Assembly (NCBI GenBank): GCA_008711295.1
Contig: VUYV01000004.1
Coordinates: 2,825,129 to 2,889,128 of the forward strand
Direction: 5' to 3'
DNA from: Anarhynchus alexandrinus
Taxonomy: Eukaryota > Chordata > Aves > Charadriiformes > Charadriidae
DNA: 64,000 nucleotides
The position numbers and the translations under genes are program-made. Below the pieces are notes generated by a model. It had not been told where the DNA came from. It was given only the letters and a program-made list of their open reading frames with translations, and made no database searches. Of the stretch, positions 1-13,800 are shown one piece after another; the first letter of the stretch is position 1; each line of letters starts with the position of its first letter.

Positions 1-2421
1 ACCCACCTGAGATCCTGAGCCCAGGACCAACATGACAAAGGTACCGTATTCAGGTGCCTAAAGTAGCAGACAGACACCAGAGGTTTTTTAAAGCTCCATG
101 ATGCCTAATTCCTATTGATTTTATTTTAGCTGTAAGGATCTGTATCTTCATGTCTTGCCTGAGGTCATTAAAGGATGCTGTGGAAGAGCTGGGAAGTGAA
201 ATGAGATTTTCTGTCTCAGTCCAATACCTTAATCAAAAAGCTATGTTTTATATCACAGTTTATGACAAGAAAGCTAAGAAACCTTATTAACTAATCTAAC
301 TCTCATCTGGACTGTATGAAGAAATCAAGTACAGCATTATATCATCCTTTTGAAGATATACATGTATATTATGTTATGTTGCTGAAGAGTTTGCTAAGCT
401 AAACCTTGGATATTTTCCTTTGAAGACCTTCATAATACTTTTAATGTGGTAGTTTTCCATGAAATTATGCCCTCCCTATCAGTTAATTGCCAAAATAGAT
501 CATCCTTTCCTTTCTTCTCTGCTGGTTTTTATCATTTAAAGATGAAAGCTAGGCTAATATTGCAAAATAAGAAATTTAAACTGCATTTGGTCTCCAGTAG
601 TTGGCATTCTTCTCTAATTACCACATCCTTTCCACAGTTTTTCAAAAGGATTGCCTTTGTAACAGCTCTTATTAAGGACCTGCTGAAAGAAATTTATATT
701 AAGCATTTGTACTCCATTTGATCAAGTCTTTCAGAAGGGAAATGGGTGGCTCAAGGTCCCAGTGGTGGATATTACAGCATTTAGCTCATAGGTGTCTGAT
801 TCAAAGCAACCTGGGTTGCTAATGACCCACCCTTTGTTAGCATTGAGTGCAGACTATGTAAGCGAATTGATGTGCAAAGAGCTGCCCACATAATTTAATC
901 TTCTTTAAAGTCATCATCAGTCACCCTTTCAGAGCAGGTTCTAATCTCTGTGTTTTGTTAATTTTTCTTAAATTGCCGTGATTCATCCTGATCCTAGAGT
1001 ATGCCCATTGAAGATGGCCCAGTTCTCAAATGTGGTTAGGAAGAGGTGCAGGAGGAGCAAGAAAATTGAAAATAGCAGGAATAGGGAAACATATGTCCTG
1101 TACCCCATTATAGCCTTTTCTAAGATGGGAAGAGGCATTGGTATGTACTTCTAAGTGGGTTGAAGTACAGATTGTTCTGGGGTGCAGTTTGACCATTGGC
1201 TTTTGATGAGAGTTTGTCTCTGTACGTGGTAGTAACATACATCAATAAATTAATTTTAGTGAAGAGTAAGATGTAAAATGTAACTGAGGGATAATGGGGT
1301 TTGTACTCTTTTCAATTTTTTATGTCATTTAGTAAGTGCTGATCTTGCATTAAGATGTCACTGTCAAACTAGATAGCTTAAAGAGGGAGTTGCTAAATTT
1401 TCAGCAGGTCGAAGTATTCTTGGATCCCTAGGCACTTTCAGTAAAAATGTGTTGGAATAAAGGATGACTAAAAAATGTTTTTAATCTAGGCTTTTTAAAA
1501 TTTCTCTTTTGAGAGCCGCTGTAATAAATCGAAATTATTGATTTAGCCCATAGCAGTCCTAAGATTCACTCATTTAGTAGTCGAAACTGCTCTATTACTC
1601 AGAGCAATAACCCAACACTTTGAAATCTCTCATCAGAGACTCCTGGTCCACACGTGTAGCCAGGCATTCAACAAAGATTTCCGTTTGTTTATGGATCTTG
1701 CATCAGCTGAGATCTCTGCACTGCTTTTCTTAGTAATTATCTGCCTTCCTTCTCTCACTGCACCCTGTGAAAGGTTTTGCAGCACTGGGCTTGTGGTTCA
1801 CTATTTCTGGGCTCAGCTGACCCCTGACCGTGCGTGGCCAGTATGAGCCATTTCAGAATTGACAGGTTTAACATCATTCCACCTTTTACTAGACCTCTGC
1901 AGAGAAACAGAATCTATTTTGCATTCTAGCATCTGTGGTATTACCCACATTATGAGTCTATCCATGGGCTTACACGTGGGTTGTGTATACGTGATACCAT
2001 GTTTTACATCTCCTATGTTGAAGAGAGGGTTAAGTAGAGCTTTTGATACAGCCAGTCCTGGGTATCCACATATGAAAAATCTCCTTCCAAGGGTAAATAT
2101 TCCTCAGGGCACTGAAGGTTTGAATGATCATTAAATAGCTGCAAAGGAATGCTTAATGTCATACTCAAAAATATTCTAAAATCAAAAATCCTGATTAAAT
2201 TAACACTAGCTGATATCAAAAGTGTGTGTTCTGTCCATATAGTTGACAAGAGCTGGTGAGTTCCGTGGCAGTTTCTCCCTATGTCACTTCTGTTTTGGCT
2301 TTTATGCATTTTTTATTATCTTTCCATTAACAGAATATTTCTCTTCCACCTTCTTTTTCTAAAACTCTACTCCTCAGAAGCATTTACACAGCTCTGCAGC
2401 ACTGTTCCTCCTCATTCTCCT

Positions 2422-2470
2422 GGGGTAGTAATTTACTGCTAGCCTATGCCAGTAGTAAATTACTAACCCC
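2422..2470. repeat. Inverted repeat / hairpin with 16-bp stem
   Basis: The left arm GGGGTAGTAATTTACT (2422-2437) and the right arm AGTAAATTACTAACCCC (2454-2470) are reverse complements apart from one extra base in the right arm. A 16-nt loop separates them. Folded as RNA or DNA this gives a 16-bp stem with a single bulge. The flanks do not extend the stem, so the hairpin is shorter than a usual microRNA precursor. It could be a remnant of a small palindromic transposon or a quasi-palindrome made by template switching. Confidence 0.8.
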
Positions 2471-3659
2471 ATCACTAACTTGCTGGCTCAGCTGCTGTAA
2501 CCAATAAGTAGCACCTAATCATTGCCCATCTGCTCCAGCAAAGGAGTAACGATGGGTTTAGTGCTCCTCACTCCTGCCTGTGTGCTCAGACCCAGAGCCC
2601 GAGTGGCTGTTTAGCAGATCAAAGGGAGTCCTTACTCCCTTGTGCAAGCGCGTAGTCCAATCTAGCCCTGAATGATTAGCATATTTATAAATTAAAATAA
2701 ATCCAAGGAGTGAACTGGCCCAGGGGAACTCTCAATCCAATCAAATTAGACTCATATATCCGCCCCAGAGCAATTCCTTAGAAGCCCTGCCTTCATGAAG
2801 CTTCATTTGTAATCACTACATGCTGTGTACTTCAGAAAAGTTTTATAATTACTTGCTGTTCCGGCTGCTGAGCAGTTCTAAATGTTAGATATTAAGGAAT
2901 TGCTGTTTCAGTCGGTGAACAAGCTCTGAACATTAAATGTGCTTCATGAGAAGTTTTTTTCTCAGCCATTACGCATCTCTGAAGGCATATTTTTTTTTCA
3001 AGTGGATGCTTTCCCAGCTGTTGATAATCTCTCTGTTTCTTCTGTATGAAGAGAGAAGGAGGAAACTGATGATAGTGTGACATTGTATAAAGGCTTTATC
3101 ACTATGGAGGGAGATGGGTGCATTACTCACAAATGCAGGCATTGAAATAACTATGCAGGTCATCCTGAAAAAGTGCCAATAAAACCTTTATCTTACATCA
3201 TGCATATTTTGGGACATTTTTGTATCACATATTTTACAGAAGAAATGTTTTAGTAATGCTTTACAGAATTCTGTAAAAGATTTTTTTTGTATCTCTCCAC
3301 CACTACAGCTTGGTACCTTGAGAAGAAGCAGCCTATCTTTGTGATGGGTCAGGAAGATACTTGGCTGAAATAGCTCAATGAATCGTACCAAGTGCTCGGT
3401 GAGAACTGGAAATCCAAATTAAGCAGGTGGTTTTTAGGCAGTGTTGTAAGAGGTGATAGCAGTGATTTCCTTCACAGAATAGCTCATCAGTTATCAAAAA
3501 TATGCCTCGTACTGAATGATGTTGAAATTTAAGATTCATACACTGAAGACCATTTAAGACTAGAATCAAGTGCTGTGGTTCCCATTTCCATTGATACCAG
3601 AATGATGGTCCAGTGGTTAAAAAGAGATTTGGAAAAACACAGATGGGTTCCTTACCCTG

Positions 3660-3775
3660 TCCCAGTCTTCCATATGACTTTGTGTGTGTCATATAGCCTC
3701 TCCTTCAGTCCTCATGTGCAAAATCAAGATAGCTGTGTCTACAGTGGAACGGGGAAGAGATTTAGGAGTCTATGA
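3660..3775 (+). repeat. Possible ancient MIR-like SINE fragment
   Basis: A stretch reading roughly 'GACTTTGTGTGTGTCATATAG, CCTCTCCTTCAGTCCTCATG, TGCAAAATCAAGATAG' resembles the conserved core and downstream part of MIR SINEs (track pattern: tcac-ttagcctct-cctcagt-catctgtaaaatggg). Similarity is judged by eye and is low. MIR-type relics occur across amniotes, so it is plausible in a bird intron. Confidence 0.35.
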
Positions 3776-4090
3776 CCCTCAAGCCCCACTGCAACAGATG
3801 GTATATAAATAGAGCTTGGACAGTAAGTCCCTCATTTTAGTCCTAGAAGATCACACAGTGGCAGATGTAACTGTCAGTGGCAGAAGAGTGATTCTGATAA
3901 TTCTACATTTGGGAGGAAGGAAGTCAGTTTATGTCAGACTTGTTTATGGTGGAGTTTAGTGCTTCTCAGAGATACAGGGTGTCGCTTGTGGCTCCAGTGA
4001 AGATAATATTGCTGAGAATGCAACTGAGGCAATAGCAGTCAAGTGTGGTTTACATTACAGTTGTGCAGTTTGCCACGTAGTTCTCCAGAT

Positions 4091-4094
4091 GTGT

Positions 4095-4130
<36 letters not shown>

Positions 4131-4133
4131 GTG
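4091..4133. repeat. (GT)n microsatellite with GTAT variants
   Basis: A dinucleotide run of GT, interrupted by GTAT units at both ends, covers about 43 nt. It is purely a simple repeat. A minus-strand frame across it that reads alternating His and Thr is an artefact. The repeat is likely length-polymorphic. Confidence 0.95.
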
Positions 4134-6022
4134 AAATTTTCTTTGTTTGCGATAATCAAAGTTGTTGAGCATCATGAACATAAAATATAAAATCCAAAAG
4201 ATGTACTGGAGTCTTCTACATATTATTACATTGGAATGAAAGAAGAATCCCTTCACATGTAAACCACATGTATGAAATATGGAATAGGAATACTGAGACA
4301 GTAACTTAAAATAACTATGTCTACACTGAGAGCTGACTAGTCCTTGCCTGCAGCATGATCCCTGGAGAACTTCCCAAATGCTTCTGCATGTGTGCATGCT
4401 AACTGTAGCCAGCCTGAACTAAGGTTCGTGCTGCAGGTGATCTCAGGAATCATGTAGAAAAGATGTGGTCACCTCATACTGCCCATTTTCGATCATAGGA
4501 CATCATCACAAGGATGTGTGGATACCTAGATATGGCCAGCCATAGCACGCTGTGCTCTGTCCACACTGCAGTTGTGTGCCATTAAATGCTACATAGACGT
4601 GGGATGCCTAAAGATTTTGTTCTGGGTATTTCCCCTGGGTAGTTCAAAGCCAGGCGTGAGTGTGTGCTGCAGGTAAACAGTATGGACAGCTCATGAGCAG
4701 ACCACCAGACACCTCTTAGAAATTGTCTGAAGGACCAGAGAAAATTAGGTGTTGTGAATGGAGACCTGGGAGCCAGGAGGTGATCAGCCCTCACCTAAGT
4801 CAATGCATCAGGAGTGGGGGCTGGCTGGAAAAGAGCTCTTTCCCACCTACAGCTCCCCACCTAGAGCTCTCTGGTCCTACCGGTAGAGTTGTGGGGCTTT
4901 TGTTGTAAAGCTACACATTTCATATCTGCTCAGAGGCTATTTAGAGAAGCGTAGACTTCTTGATCAGGAAAACTTTCCTGACATATATTATCTCTTAGAA
5001 CAGCTTTGATGTGTGCAAAAATTTATTCTCTATTTAGCGTAAGTGAAAGCACTGATATAGTCAATCACATGTAAAAACTTTCTCTCTGTCAGTTACTAAG
5101 CATCGAATCTAGAAATGGTGAAAATAATGGCATTTCAGGTGTCATTAATCTAAGGCATAATGGTGCCTTTAACAGCTAAATGAACGCTGTAGCTCAGGTG
5201 ATTCAGGTATCTTTGCATATAATCATGCTTTCAAATAAATTACAAAGTTCAATCCAGTATGTATTCATTTTGAGATGTCCCAGAAGTGTGTAAACTACAG
5301 TTATCGCAGTTGCCTTGTATTTACAAGCTGGAGGATTTATTTAGTAGGAACTCTTCAAATGGGAATAGGCTGGTCTTGAGTTATGAATTGCTAAACCCAT
5401 CCATCTATCGCATTACTACACAAAATCACTCTTTAAATGCATGGAGGAAGTATACCACTATTGCAGAAGTGTTACAGTGTCTCTATTTTGACACAGCAAG
5501 AAAACAGCAAGGAAATAAATTTAAAGCATTAGGCAGTATTAAGACTTTTCAGAGTAAGCCATCCAAATGAAAACCCATAATCAAAATAATAATTATCAGG
5601 GGAACGCAATTGCTTTCAAAGTAATCATGCAAAGTAAAGCACAGAATATGTCTTAAGTAATAAAAAATGGTGATTTCTGTTCAGAGGTAAAAAGAAAGTC
5701 TAGCACTTGAGAATTTAAGTGCTTTGTACATGATCGGTTCTTGATGGATTTTCGCAGAAATGGGACTTCGTGTATTGTACATAAAAAAAAGAGGAAAAAT
5801 TGAAGCGGTTATGTGAAGAATGCATCCAAAGGTGTGATGAAGCTGGGATTGGGTTACTGAAGCTAGGAAGATGCCTGTCTTTCTCTTCATTTTAAAATTA
5901 TTACAGCGTAGGGTTAGGTTGAAGTAATATTCTGTGAAATACTAAGACTTTCTACACTGTGGAAAGACATTTGGAAAGTTCCAGAAAAGTTACTGTATAA
6001 TTTCTGATGTGAATAATTTTAC

Positions 6023-6037
6023 TTTTTTTTTTTTTTT
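6023..6037. repeat. Oligo-T run (T15)
   Basis: Fifteen consecutive T residues lie in AT-rich intron sequence. No retroposed body with the right orientation is visible next to it, so it is a simple mononucleotide run, not a recognisable poly-A tail. Confidence 0.85.
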
Positions 6038-6800
6038 AATTAAACTAGCAGATAGTCTGGCAAATTTCTTTCATATATTCTTTTTATTTCTGATGTAGTT
6101 AAAGAAATCTAATGCAAGGGAAAGAATTTCAGCATGTCTTTTCATATTTGTTATTCAAATTAACTTATGCCTCCTGACTTCATGGTATATTTTACCTGCC
6201 ATTGCTTTGTTCTTTCGATCTGGGCTCGGCTGCCTGGGTTTTTAATTTCCAGAGTGTACCTCTAAGTTTAGACTAATCTTGTCATTTTACCATTTAATCA
6301 TGTTAATTTTTATTAACGGCTTCCATGCAGCATGTATGAACTTCAGTCGCACTGAGTTTCGTTGCTAAGGATTTATGTGATTTTGGTGGTGGGCACATAC
6401 AATGAATCTTGTTTTTCTTTTTGGCTACACTAATTCTGAGCTCTTCAGTCTTCATGAGCTGCAGTGGACTTTGGTTGATCGGGGTCAAATCCATCTTGCA
6501 GTACGGTTGAATCATACTTGCAAAATCATAAAAAACATGTAATGGAATAAGTATATTTTGCTTTCATCAGATACAATATCCTGGATTTTATCCCTCCACA
6601 TAGGTGTTCATAGTAAAAGCAGCTGACCCATTTTGAATAATTCCAGTTTGTATGCTCTGAAGAAGTTGTAGATTGAAAAAAGCCTTGTGTTATATCTGCA
6701 TATAAATAGCTGCATTTTCCAGTAGCTAATATGATTCACTTCATTTGCCTTCTTCAGCGAAAGTAATAGTTCTTCCCTTTCCCTGTTTTCCTCTTTTCAG

Positions 6801-6984
6801 AAGTAACAGTTTATTCAATGAGGTCGTGCAGATGAACTTTGAAATAGCCAGTTTCAGCAGCCTTTCTGGAACGCAGCCCATCACCTGGCAGGTGGAATAC
6901 CCTCGGAAGGGGACAACAGACATAACCTTGTCTGAAATCTTCATCTGCCAGAAGGATCTTGTTGGAATTGTTCCACTGGCGATG
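6801..6984 (+). CDS. TMEM132C: TMEM132 family internal exon (extracellular, middle region)
   Basis: This 184-nt exon is bounded by the acceptor CTCTTTTCAG (AG at 6799-6800) and the donor GTAAGA at 6985. Its first base completes a codon from the previous exon. The next 61 codons are open and end exactly at the exon boundary, so the downstream phase is 0. The peptide includes FNEVVQMNFEIASF, ITWQVEYP and SEIFICQKDLVGIVPLAM, typical of the central extracellular region of TMEM132 proteins (single-pass membrane proteins with cohesin-like and Ig-like domains, thought to link adhesion to the actin cytoskeleton). The family is recognised from these motifs and from the exons that follow. The paralog (C rather than B) is inferred mainly from the terminal exon. 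Upstream exons with the signal peptide are outside the window. Confidence 0.92.
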
Positions 6985-7734
6985 GTAAGAAACTGCTTTT
7001 AGCATGTTGCTCCATCCAATCTGTATGTGGTCTGAGAAAACGTATACCAGGCCTCAGATAGACTTGCAAAGGAGTGCTCTCTGCCCTGCCTCCCCATTTT
7101 ATAGCTGTATAGGACTACTTGTTAAAACCATGCCCTCATTTAATTGTCTGTACACATCACACAATTTCAGTTCTTATAAACTTGTCACAGAGGAAAGAGA
7201 TGCTGCCACTTCAAAAATCTCTCTCAGACTTTAAATCCTGAATTTCTGTCATGCATGGTTGCCACCAGGCAACCAGCTGGTAACACAAAGCCAAGTAGAT
7301 TTACCTTCCCATTTCTAATTGCCATTACACAGTTTGAATTCGCAAGCTGTAGAGCAACTTTAGAGGGCCTCAGGTACCTTCTGCTAAAGCCTAACTTGCT
7401 TGGTCCGTAGTAGGCTGATACTAATTTCACTGGCTGTTTCCCTAATAGTGTAAGAACCTGTGGTTTCAAGGAAGAAACAGAAGTTAATAATAGCCTCAAT
7501 AATAGATTTAAGAAAAATGAAGTATAGAATTTCACGTAGAAAAATGCCTTGGATTAAGATCTACTTGCTCTGCTCAGGGTTGTAGCGCCAGTTGTGGGCT
7601 ATGCGCCTCCCCATGGAATCATACCCATTGTTGTCTTTACAAGGCTCAGAAATGTGATTTGTGGAAGCAGTGCCTCCTTCTCGTCCTCTGGCCCAGTGAA
7701 GATGCAATTACTTCTACAAAGCAAAGCTGGGGCA

Positions 7735-7810
7735 GTGGGAGCACTGAGACTTAGCAGTTAGGGCCCCTCCTGCGAGCCAACAGTCTGGGATTAAATTCCT
7801 GCTCCAAGTC
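7735..7810 (+). repeat. Possible tRNA-derived SINE relic
   Basis: The segment contains 'ACTTAGCAGTTAGGGC' followed about 35 nt later by 'GGGATTAAATTCCTGCTCC'. This is reminiscent of degraded A-box and B-box regions of tRNA-derived amniote SINEs. The B-box-like part has lost the GGTTCGAAT core. This is a weak by-eye resemblance only. Confidence 0.25.
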
Positions 7811-10800
7811 AAGCAAACAAGAAATTTCATCGGAGTCTCTGACATCTCAGCTGCACTGTTTTTAGTTAGGCATTTTATTTTCTGTGGGATTTAGTTACTT
7901 GCTGAGAACTTTTTCCATGCTCACAGGTGAAGTAGGCACTGAGCATTTATTTTGGAAGTCCCGCTGAACCTCAAGAAAGGGAAAAGCACAAAGCTGCCAG
8001 CTACCTAGAACAGGACCAAGTGGCAATTGATAGAGGGACTGGACGTGCTACCATTATTCAGTGTTAGAGCTCAGGCTTTGGAAGAAGAGTTAGACATATC
8101 CATCACACTTGTGAATTTTGCCTCTCGTGGGCATAATTTTGGTGGTGAAATTCAGGCAGCCTTTTCTTTGAACAGTGTTCAGTGGTTTGCAGCAGATAAT
8201 TAGATGAGTATTATTTCCTGGAAGTCCTAGTCTTCAATATATTCTTCCCCTTTGAAGACTAAAACTGCTGCTCATATCAAATGAGGTCATGCCCAGCAAT
8301 TTCCTGATCCAAAGTCTGTTAAGTCAGCAGAAAGCTCGTGCTACATTCCAGATCTGAGAGGGAAATAATTGTCCTCATTACCTGTGGAGTTGAACAGGGA
8401 ATACATATTTGAGCATCTGTCCTCTAAAGACTTGAAAATGTGTGTAAGGAAGGCTTTTGTGGTCAGATTTTATTTTGAGATAGATGCCTTCCAGTACCAA
8501 ATGATAGACATCTGTCTACTGGCAGACTTAATATCTTCTTGTTCATTTCTTGAAAGAATTCATCAGCTTCTTCTCTGTACTCCATATCTGAGGGAATCAA
8601 GATTTTTTTTTAATATCTTGTATCAGGGTCTCATGCCTTTGCACTTGCATGGATGGTTCAAGATTTACTTGCAGACTTGTGTCTATTCTAGATTAAAATT
8701 CATCGACCTACAAGGGTTCCTTTAAGAACCAGAGGTCTAAATGAATTAATTTAGCATTGTGTAAATCATATAAGGTAAGATCTTTTATTCCCAACAGATG
8801 TGCCATTAGGCACTCTGGGTTGTGCAAAGGGTTCAAACAATGAAATCGTTAAACCTTCCTCTTTGCAAAGCCTTTCTTGTGTTTATCTCATTTCTGTACC
8901 TTGTGATAACACTTGGCTGGAGCCAAAATACACTGTGTTAACAGAATCCAGTCGGATGGGATACCAATGCAAAATTGGCTTTGCTAGCAGGATATTAGTA
9001 GATAAAGGGAATTTTCTGAGTTTTCTGTTAGCTGACACTGCACATCCAGCCAGGGTGCTTTCTTCATTTAGGCATTAATCTCTAGCTGAGCTGATTACCT
9101 GGCAGTTCTCCTGCTCCGAAACAAGAGTCACACTGAAAAGAGAGAGGGTGATACTGTATCTGCTGAGAAGTCGGCCCGTTCTCTTTATCTCAAATACACA
9201 CTGTAAAGCAACAGCTCATTATTGCACATAGAAATTAGATCTCTATGTTTTTCAGCAAGGGTGTTTCATAATCCTCTAGAGGGTAAAGTAGATTGCGTTG
9301 ATTTAAGAATTGGAGTGTTCCTACAGCAAAACTGCTAACATCAAAAGTAAAATCTGTCATTCCAAATTTTTAAAGGTGACCAAAAAAAGGGAAAGAAGGA
9401 GCTACCCAAAGATACTGTACTGGATTAGGATGTAGGATTTGATTGAGTCTCTGCCATTGGTCTGATGGGCATCTTAGTCAGTCTTCTGAGGATAAATTCA
9501 GCAAACCTTTGCTTGGTTTGAGTTTAATATAAAGGTTGTCTGTGACTCACAGAGTAAAGCGTGTCTCATGTGAGCCATTCCAAACTTATGAAGCAAGAAA
9601 GATCATGTATCCTTTATTGCCCTATGCCTGATTATGTTACAAAAAAGTAGTAAGATGAGAAACAAGTGGGCCTTCAAAAGGTTCGTGCAATTGTATTGCT
9701 ACAGTATTTTGGAATGAAAGAGATTAAAGAATTGACACTGTCAGTAAGAACTGAAGGTGGAATTTTAAGAGAGCCTTATAGGACTTGGATCAGTGGAGCA
9801 AGCAGTAGGATACAGTTGCTGAAAAATCAATGGATATTCATCATACAGTCAAAAGAGATGGGTTTAGTACAATCCATATGGCTATGTGTGGCTAACTCCC
9901 AGGCTAAATAGTGTATACAAGTAAGAAACAACAACACAGTGATGCTGCTATAGTGAACACTACAGTGAAATAAAAGGAGCAAGAGATATCAAAACTACTG
10001 GGCTGAAAATAAGTGTAATAACTTTTTCCAGAAAAAATGAGATGTAAATTTGGGGTAAGTATATTTTTTTCCTAAGCTCAGAAGTTAATCAATCTGAGTA
10101 ATTTTGGAGGACATTTCACACTTCAAGGTATTTAGAGAGAAAAATGAGACAGAAAAGTTAGGAAAATGTAATTCTAACTGGTTCTGTTACTTTCAGGAAA
10201 TATATCCCACTGTCTGCTGAAAGGAAAAATCTACCACAAAGATTTAATCTTCCAGTAGAGAAAATCTGCTGTCTGTGTTGTGCCCTATTCTAGCATTTCT
10301 GATTTCATGTTACTTGTTGCAGGATCAATTAGAAAAGTGCTTTTGTAGGAGCTTAATTAATTATCTGCTAAACTGCTTTTGAAAATGTCCTCAATTAATC
10401 ACAAGTAACCTCAAAACTTGCCAATTAAGGTGTACAAGGTTGCTTAACTTACTTCCCACATTTTCCTCAAACTTCTATCCTGTCATGAGCAAATGCAGCC
10501 AACTATATTGTTTTTACCACTTGACTAGATTAAAAAACAAAACCAAAATCATTCACATTTGTAGCATGCGCATACACACAAATCCCACTGAAGAAGTCTG
10601 TATGTTTGTATTCAACATGGGACCGTGTTTTAGGAAATTTAGCAAGATTTCTTTATGTGCTTTAAATGGGTAATACATATTTTTAATACCACTGAATATT
10701 GCTTTGGGCCTAGAGCAAGGTAGAAGACCTGTGTATAAATTCATTGTTTGATGCCAGTAAGGCACATCAGCATTAAAGGAGAAGTCCGTGGGAGGTAGAT

Positions 10801-13800
10801 GGCAAATCAATGGTGTAAAAATTATGCAAGACCATCTGGGTCCCTGTATTCAAAACTGAAGGAGCAGTCCATCAGCAGCAGGATAAACTCCTTCTGGATT
10901 GGTTCATCTCTAACTGTGACTTGCATGAAATCCAGATATTTAAAGTGCTGAAGCATAAACGCAATGTCAGGAGTCTAATCTGAGGGTTCTAATCTGAATT
11001 TACTCCAAAAAGATATTTGTCACCATGGGAAGCCATGTAACTTGTTCATCCATGCCTATTTCTTCCTTAAAATCACACTAGTAAGTTTCCAGTGGGTCTT
11101 TCAGACCGCATTCATCAGACTCCATAATCCGCTGATAACTGCTTGTGAGCAAATCAAAGTTGGAGCGGCTCTTGGGCGTTTCTTAAAGGCTGTTGCTGCT
11201 GTTGCACGTGCTCAGAAGTTTGTCTTTCCTCCCCAGCTGTATCAGGGGGTCTTATAAAAGATATAGTCTGTCTCTGTGCATCCTGCCTCTCTACTGATGT
11301 TGTTTCATTAGGAAGTGCTTGATTCGCATGTACCTTTCTTTATATCCAGAACTCAACGTATTGGCAGTTCTGCTGCAGAAGTAAGCGTATGGACATCTAA
11401 GATGCAGAGCTGTGACTCAGACAAAAACACTTTCTGACATTTTAATGTATGCTTGTTAACTTGCTTTCCATTAAAACACAGATGATCGAAAATTTAGCTC
11501 CCAAAGCAATGTTTGTTTTATATACACATTTATGTATGCCATTCCCTAAGGTAAAGATTTTTTAAGGTATTTCATTGTAATGAAGTCTCTGTAATACCAT
11601 TTTAAAATATGGACCTAAATAAATAGAATTTTCATCCCTGCACAGTCTGTGACTTCACACCATAAAGCTCTATCTGTTTCAAGGTCACAGAAGTGCAGAA
11701 TTCTCTTTCTAATCTTTCAGTCTTGAATGAAGTGGGGGGCACCAGACACTGAGGAGCTTTCCAGAAGATAAAATCTGAGGCTATATAAACACATCCATTT
11801 CCTGATTTGCTTATCACAAACAAACGAACAGATAATCTACGTATCAAACTTTTCAGCTGACAGGTATTGTCTCAGATAATTTAATTATGAATCACACCAA
11901 AATAACAGTGTGAGTTGAAGGAAATTTATTTGATGTAAAACCGTCCTTTTACTATTAGTAATAGAAACTGGGACAGCTTAAATCAACTGTGAAGCCCTAA
12001 ATAATACCATGAAGTCAAGAGTTTTTAGAGTTCAGTTACAAGACTGAGTGCTCTGCGTGAAAGACCAGAGTTGCAATCTTCGGATGTTAAGGGGGAAGCA
12101 GTTACTGAGATCACTTATATGCCTGCAATTACCATCATGGCAGGTTACAATTGTTTAAACGAGGATAGCATTCCTTCCTTTAGATTTATGGTGGATATAA
12201 TTTCACTAACGTTTGTGTCGTTGCTCTATATTTATACCAGATGAACTCGGGAGCCCACATACCTGCTTATAAATTGGCCGTGTCACATAGTGCGTTGGGC
12301 TGTGACTAGCAATGCATATCGATTAATCTTACCTGTTAAGAATGGGCTTTTTTGTTGTCTGCCCATCAGGAAACAAAAGCAAAAAAAGGATGAACTGTTG
12401 TTCATTGATCTTAAATTGTTCAGAAGATGCAGACAACATAAAGAATTCAAAATGGCTCAATTTAACAGTGCCTTTTTAAGTCCAAGTCCTCATTTCTACA
12501 AGCCCCGCACTTTTGCCTCTAGCTTCTGTTTTCCTTTTCTTTCCTACAATCACATTCAGTCCTGCCTTTTGCAGGAAATGAGAATGGATCAATAAGGCTA
12601 TCTCAGCTGGCTGGAATTAATTTTTCCATTGGGTCGAGTTGTATGTCATTTTCTATGCAGCACAACAGTATGTATAATTTCCTCTTCCAGCATCCCTTGT
12701 ATCTGACAATGCTATTGAATGGATTACTTTGAGATTTTTAAAATGCTGAAGAGAGATGGGGTTCCAGATTTTTAAAGTGTTCTGGAAGAGATGTCTGCCA
12801 TATAGAGAACTTTTGAGTTTCTTTGCTAATTTTCCTGCCTGTATTAGAGACATACCAATGTGAGGCTTAATATGTATGCTTCTCAGCCTTGACATAAAAT
12901 TGCAGAACAATGAGAATGTGCAGTGAGACAGCCAGCGACTCAATTATCGGATGCTCCCCTCGAAGGGGAGTGCCTCACAGCACTAAATGCTGCACAGACA
13001 AATGACAGACAAGTCAGAATCCTCTCAAAAATTCTCAGTCCACAAGCCAAGCTGGTGAAAGTCAAGGTGTTGCTCAAAGTTGGATGAAACTGAGCTCCGT
13101 GAATGGGAAAGGAGGGACAGCGCAGCTGACACTGGATCCCACTTTTGTCCTAACATAGCGGGTGTAGGGATTCGAGATCCCCCAGCCAGTCCATGCTTGA
13201 TGTCCGTCACTTGTGCATGTTAGAAGAGTACTGTCATGGGCTCTTTCTTCTGGCAGCATGGCACAGTGCAGGGCTACATGGAGATAGCCAGGGGCTTCTA
13301 TGCTGATTCTCAGCATGGCAAGTTCGCCTGAGTCAAGTCCACATTGTGTTGCAGATATTTTGGTATTGGTTCATGGCACTGCATTGTGTAACATGTGAAG
13401 TCTGGAGATTCTTTTGTTCTTGTGGTTTATTGGGCAGGATTTTGGGACTGCTTTAAGTATTGGTTCAGGTTTGTGATGCTGCTCCATCAGAAGAAGACGT
13501 CTTAAATAACAGTTTATATTTGAAATGACAGCTGATTAAAATTCTGATTGTTTAACATAACCACAAAGGCAATTTCACAGCTGCCACACACATGTGAGCG
13601 GAGACCATGCAGAGCCATAATAATGAGCCAGCAGAAAGGGAGCTCTGGATCCAGATAAGTGCTTTAGAAGGACATTCCAGGGCTGTAAGTTTTGATGCTG
13701 TAGCTGCTAAGGACCGTATTCACCCTATGTGCCCTCCCCTGCCTCCTTCACTGCCAGATCAGATGGAGGAGGGCAGAGAAGCGCTTCTCAGCAGGAGCAG

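Larger units (their letters stand above)
1..6800 (+). other. TMEM132C: Upstream intron of the TMEM132 gene (3' part)
   Basis: This is non-coding sequence leading to the splice acceptor at 6799-6800, where a pyrimidine-rich run ends in TTTTCAG. It is the 3' end of an intron whose donor lies outside the window. Short reading frames here have no recognisable domains and no coding context. Listed separately are a hairpin-forming inverted repeat near 2.4 kb, a MIR-like fragment near 3.7 kb, a GT microsatellite near 4.1 kb and an oligo-T run at 6023-6037. I see nothing else identifiable. Confidence 0.8.

Noticed and set aside
4050..4397. 115-codon minus-strand frame with a His-Thr repeat
   Set aside because: It is created by the GT microsatellite at 4091-4133 read on the other strand.
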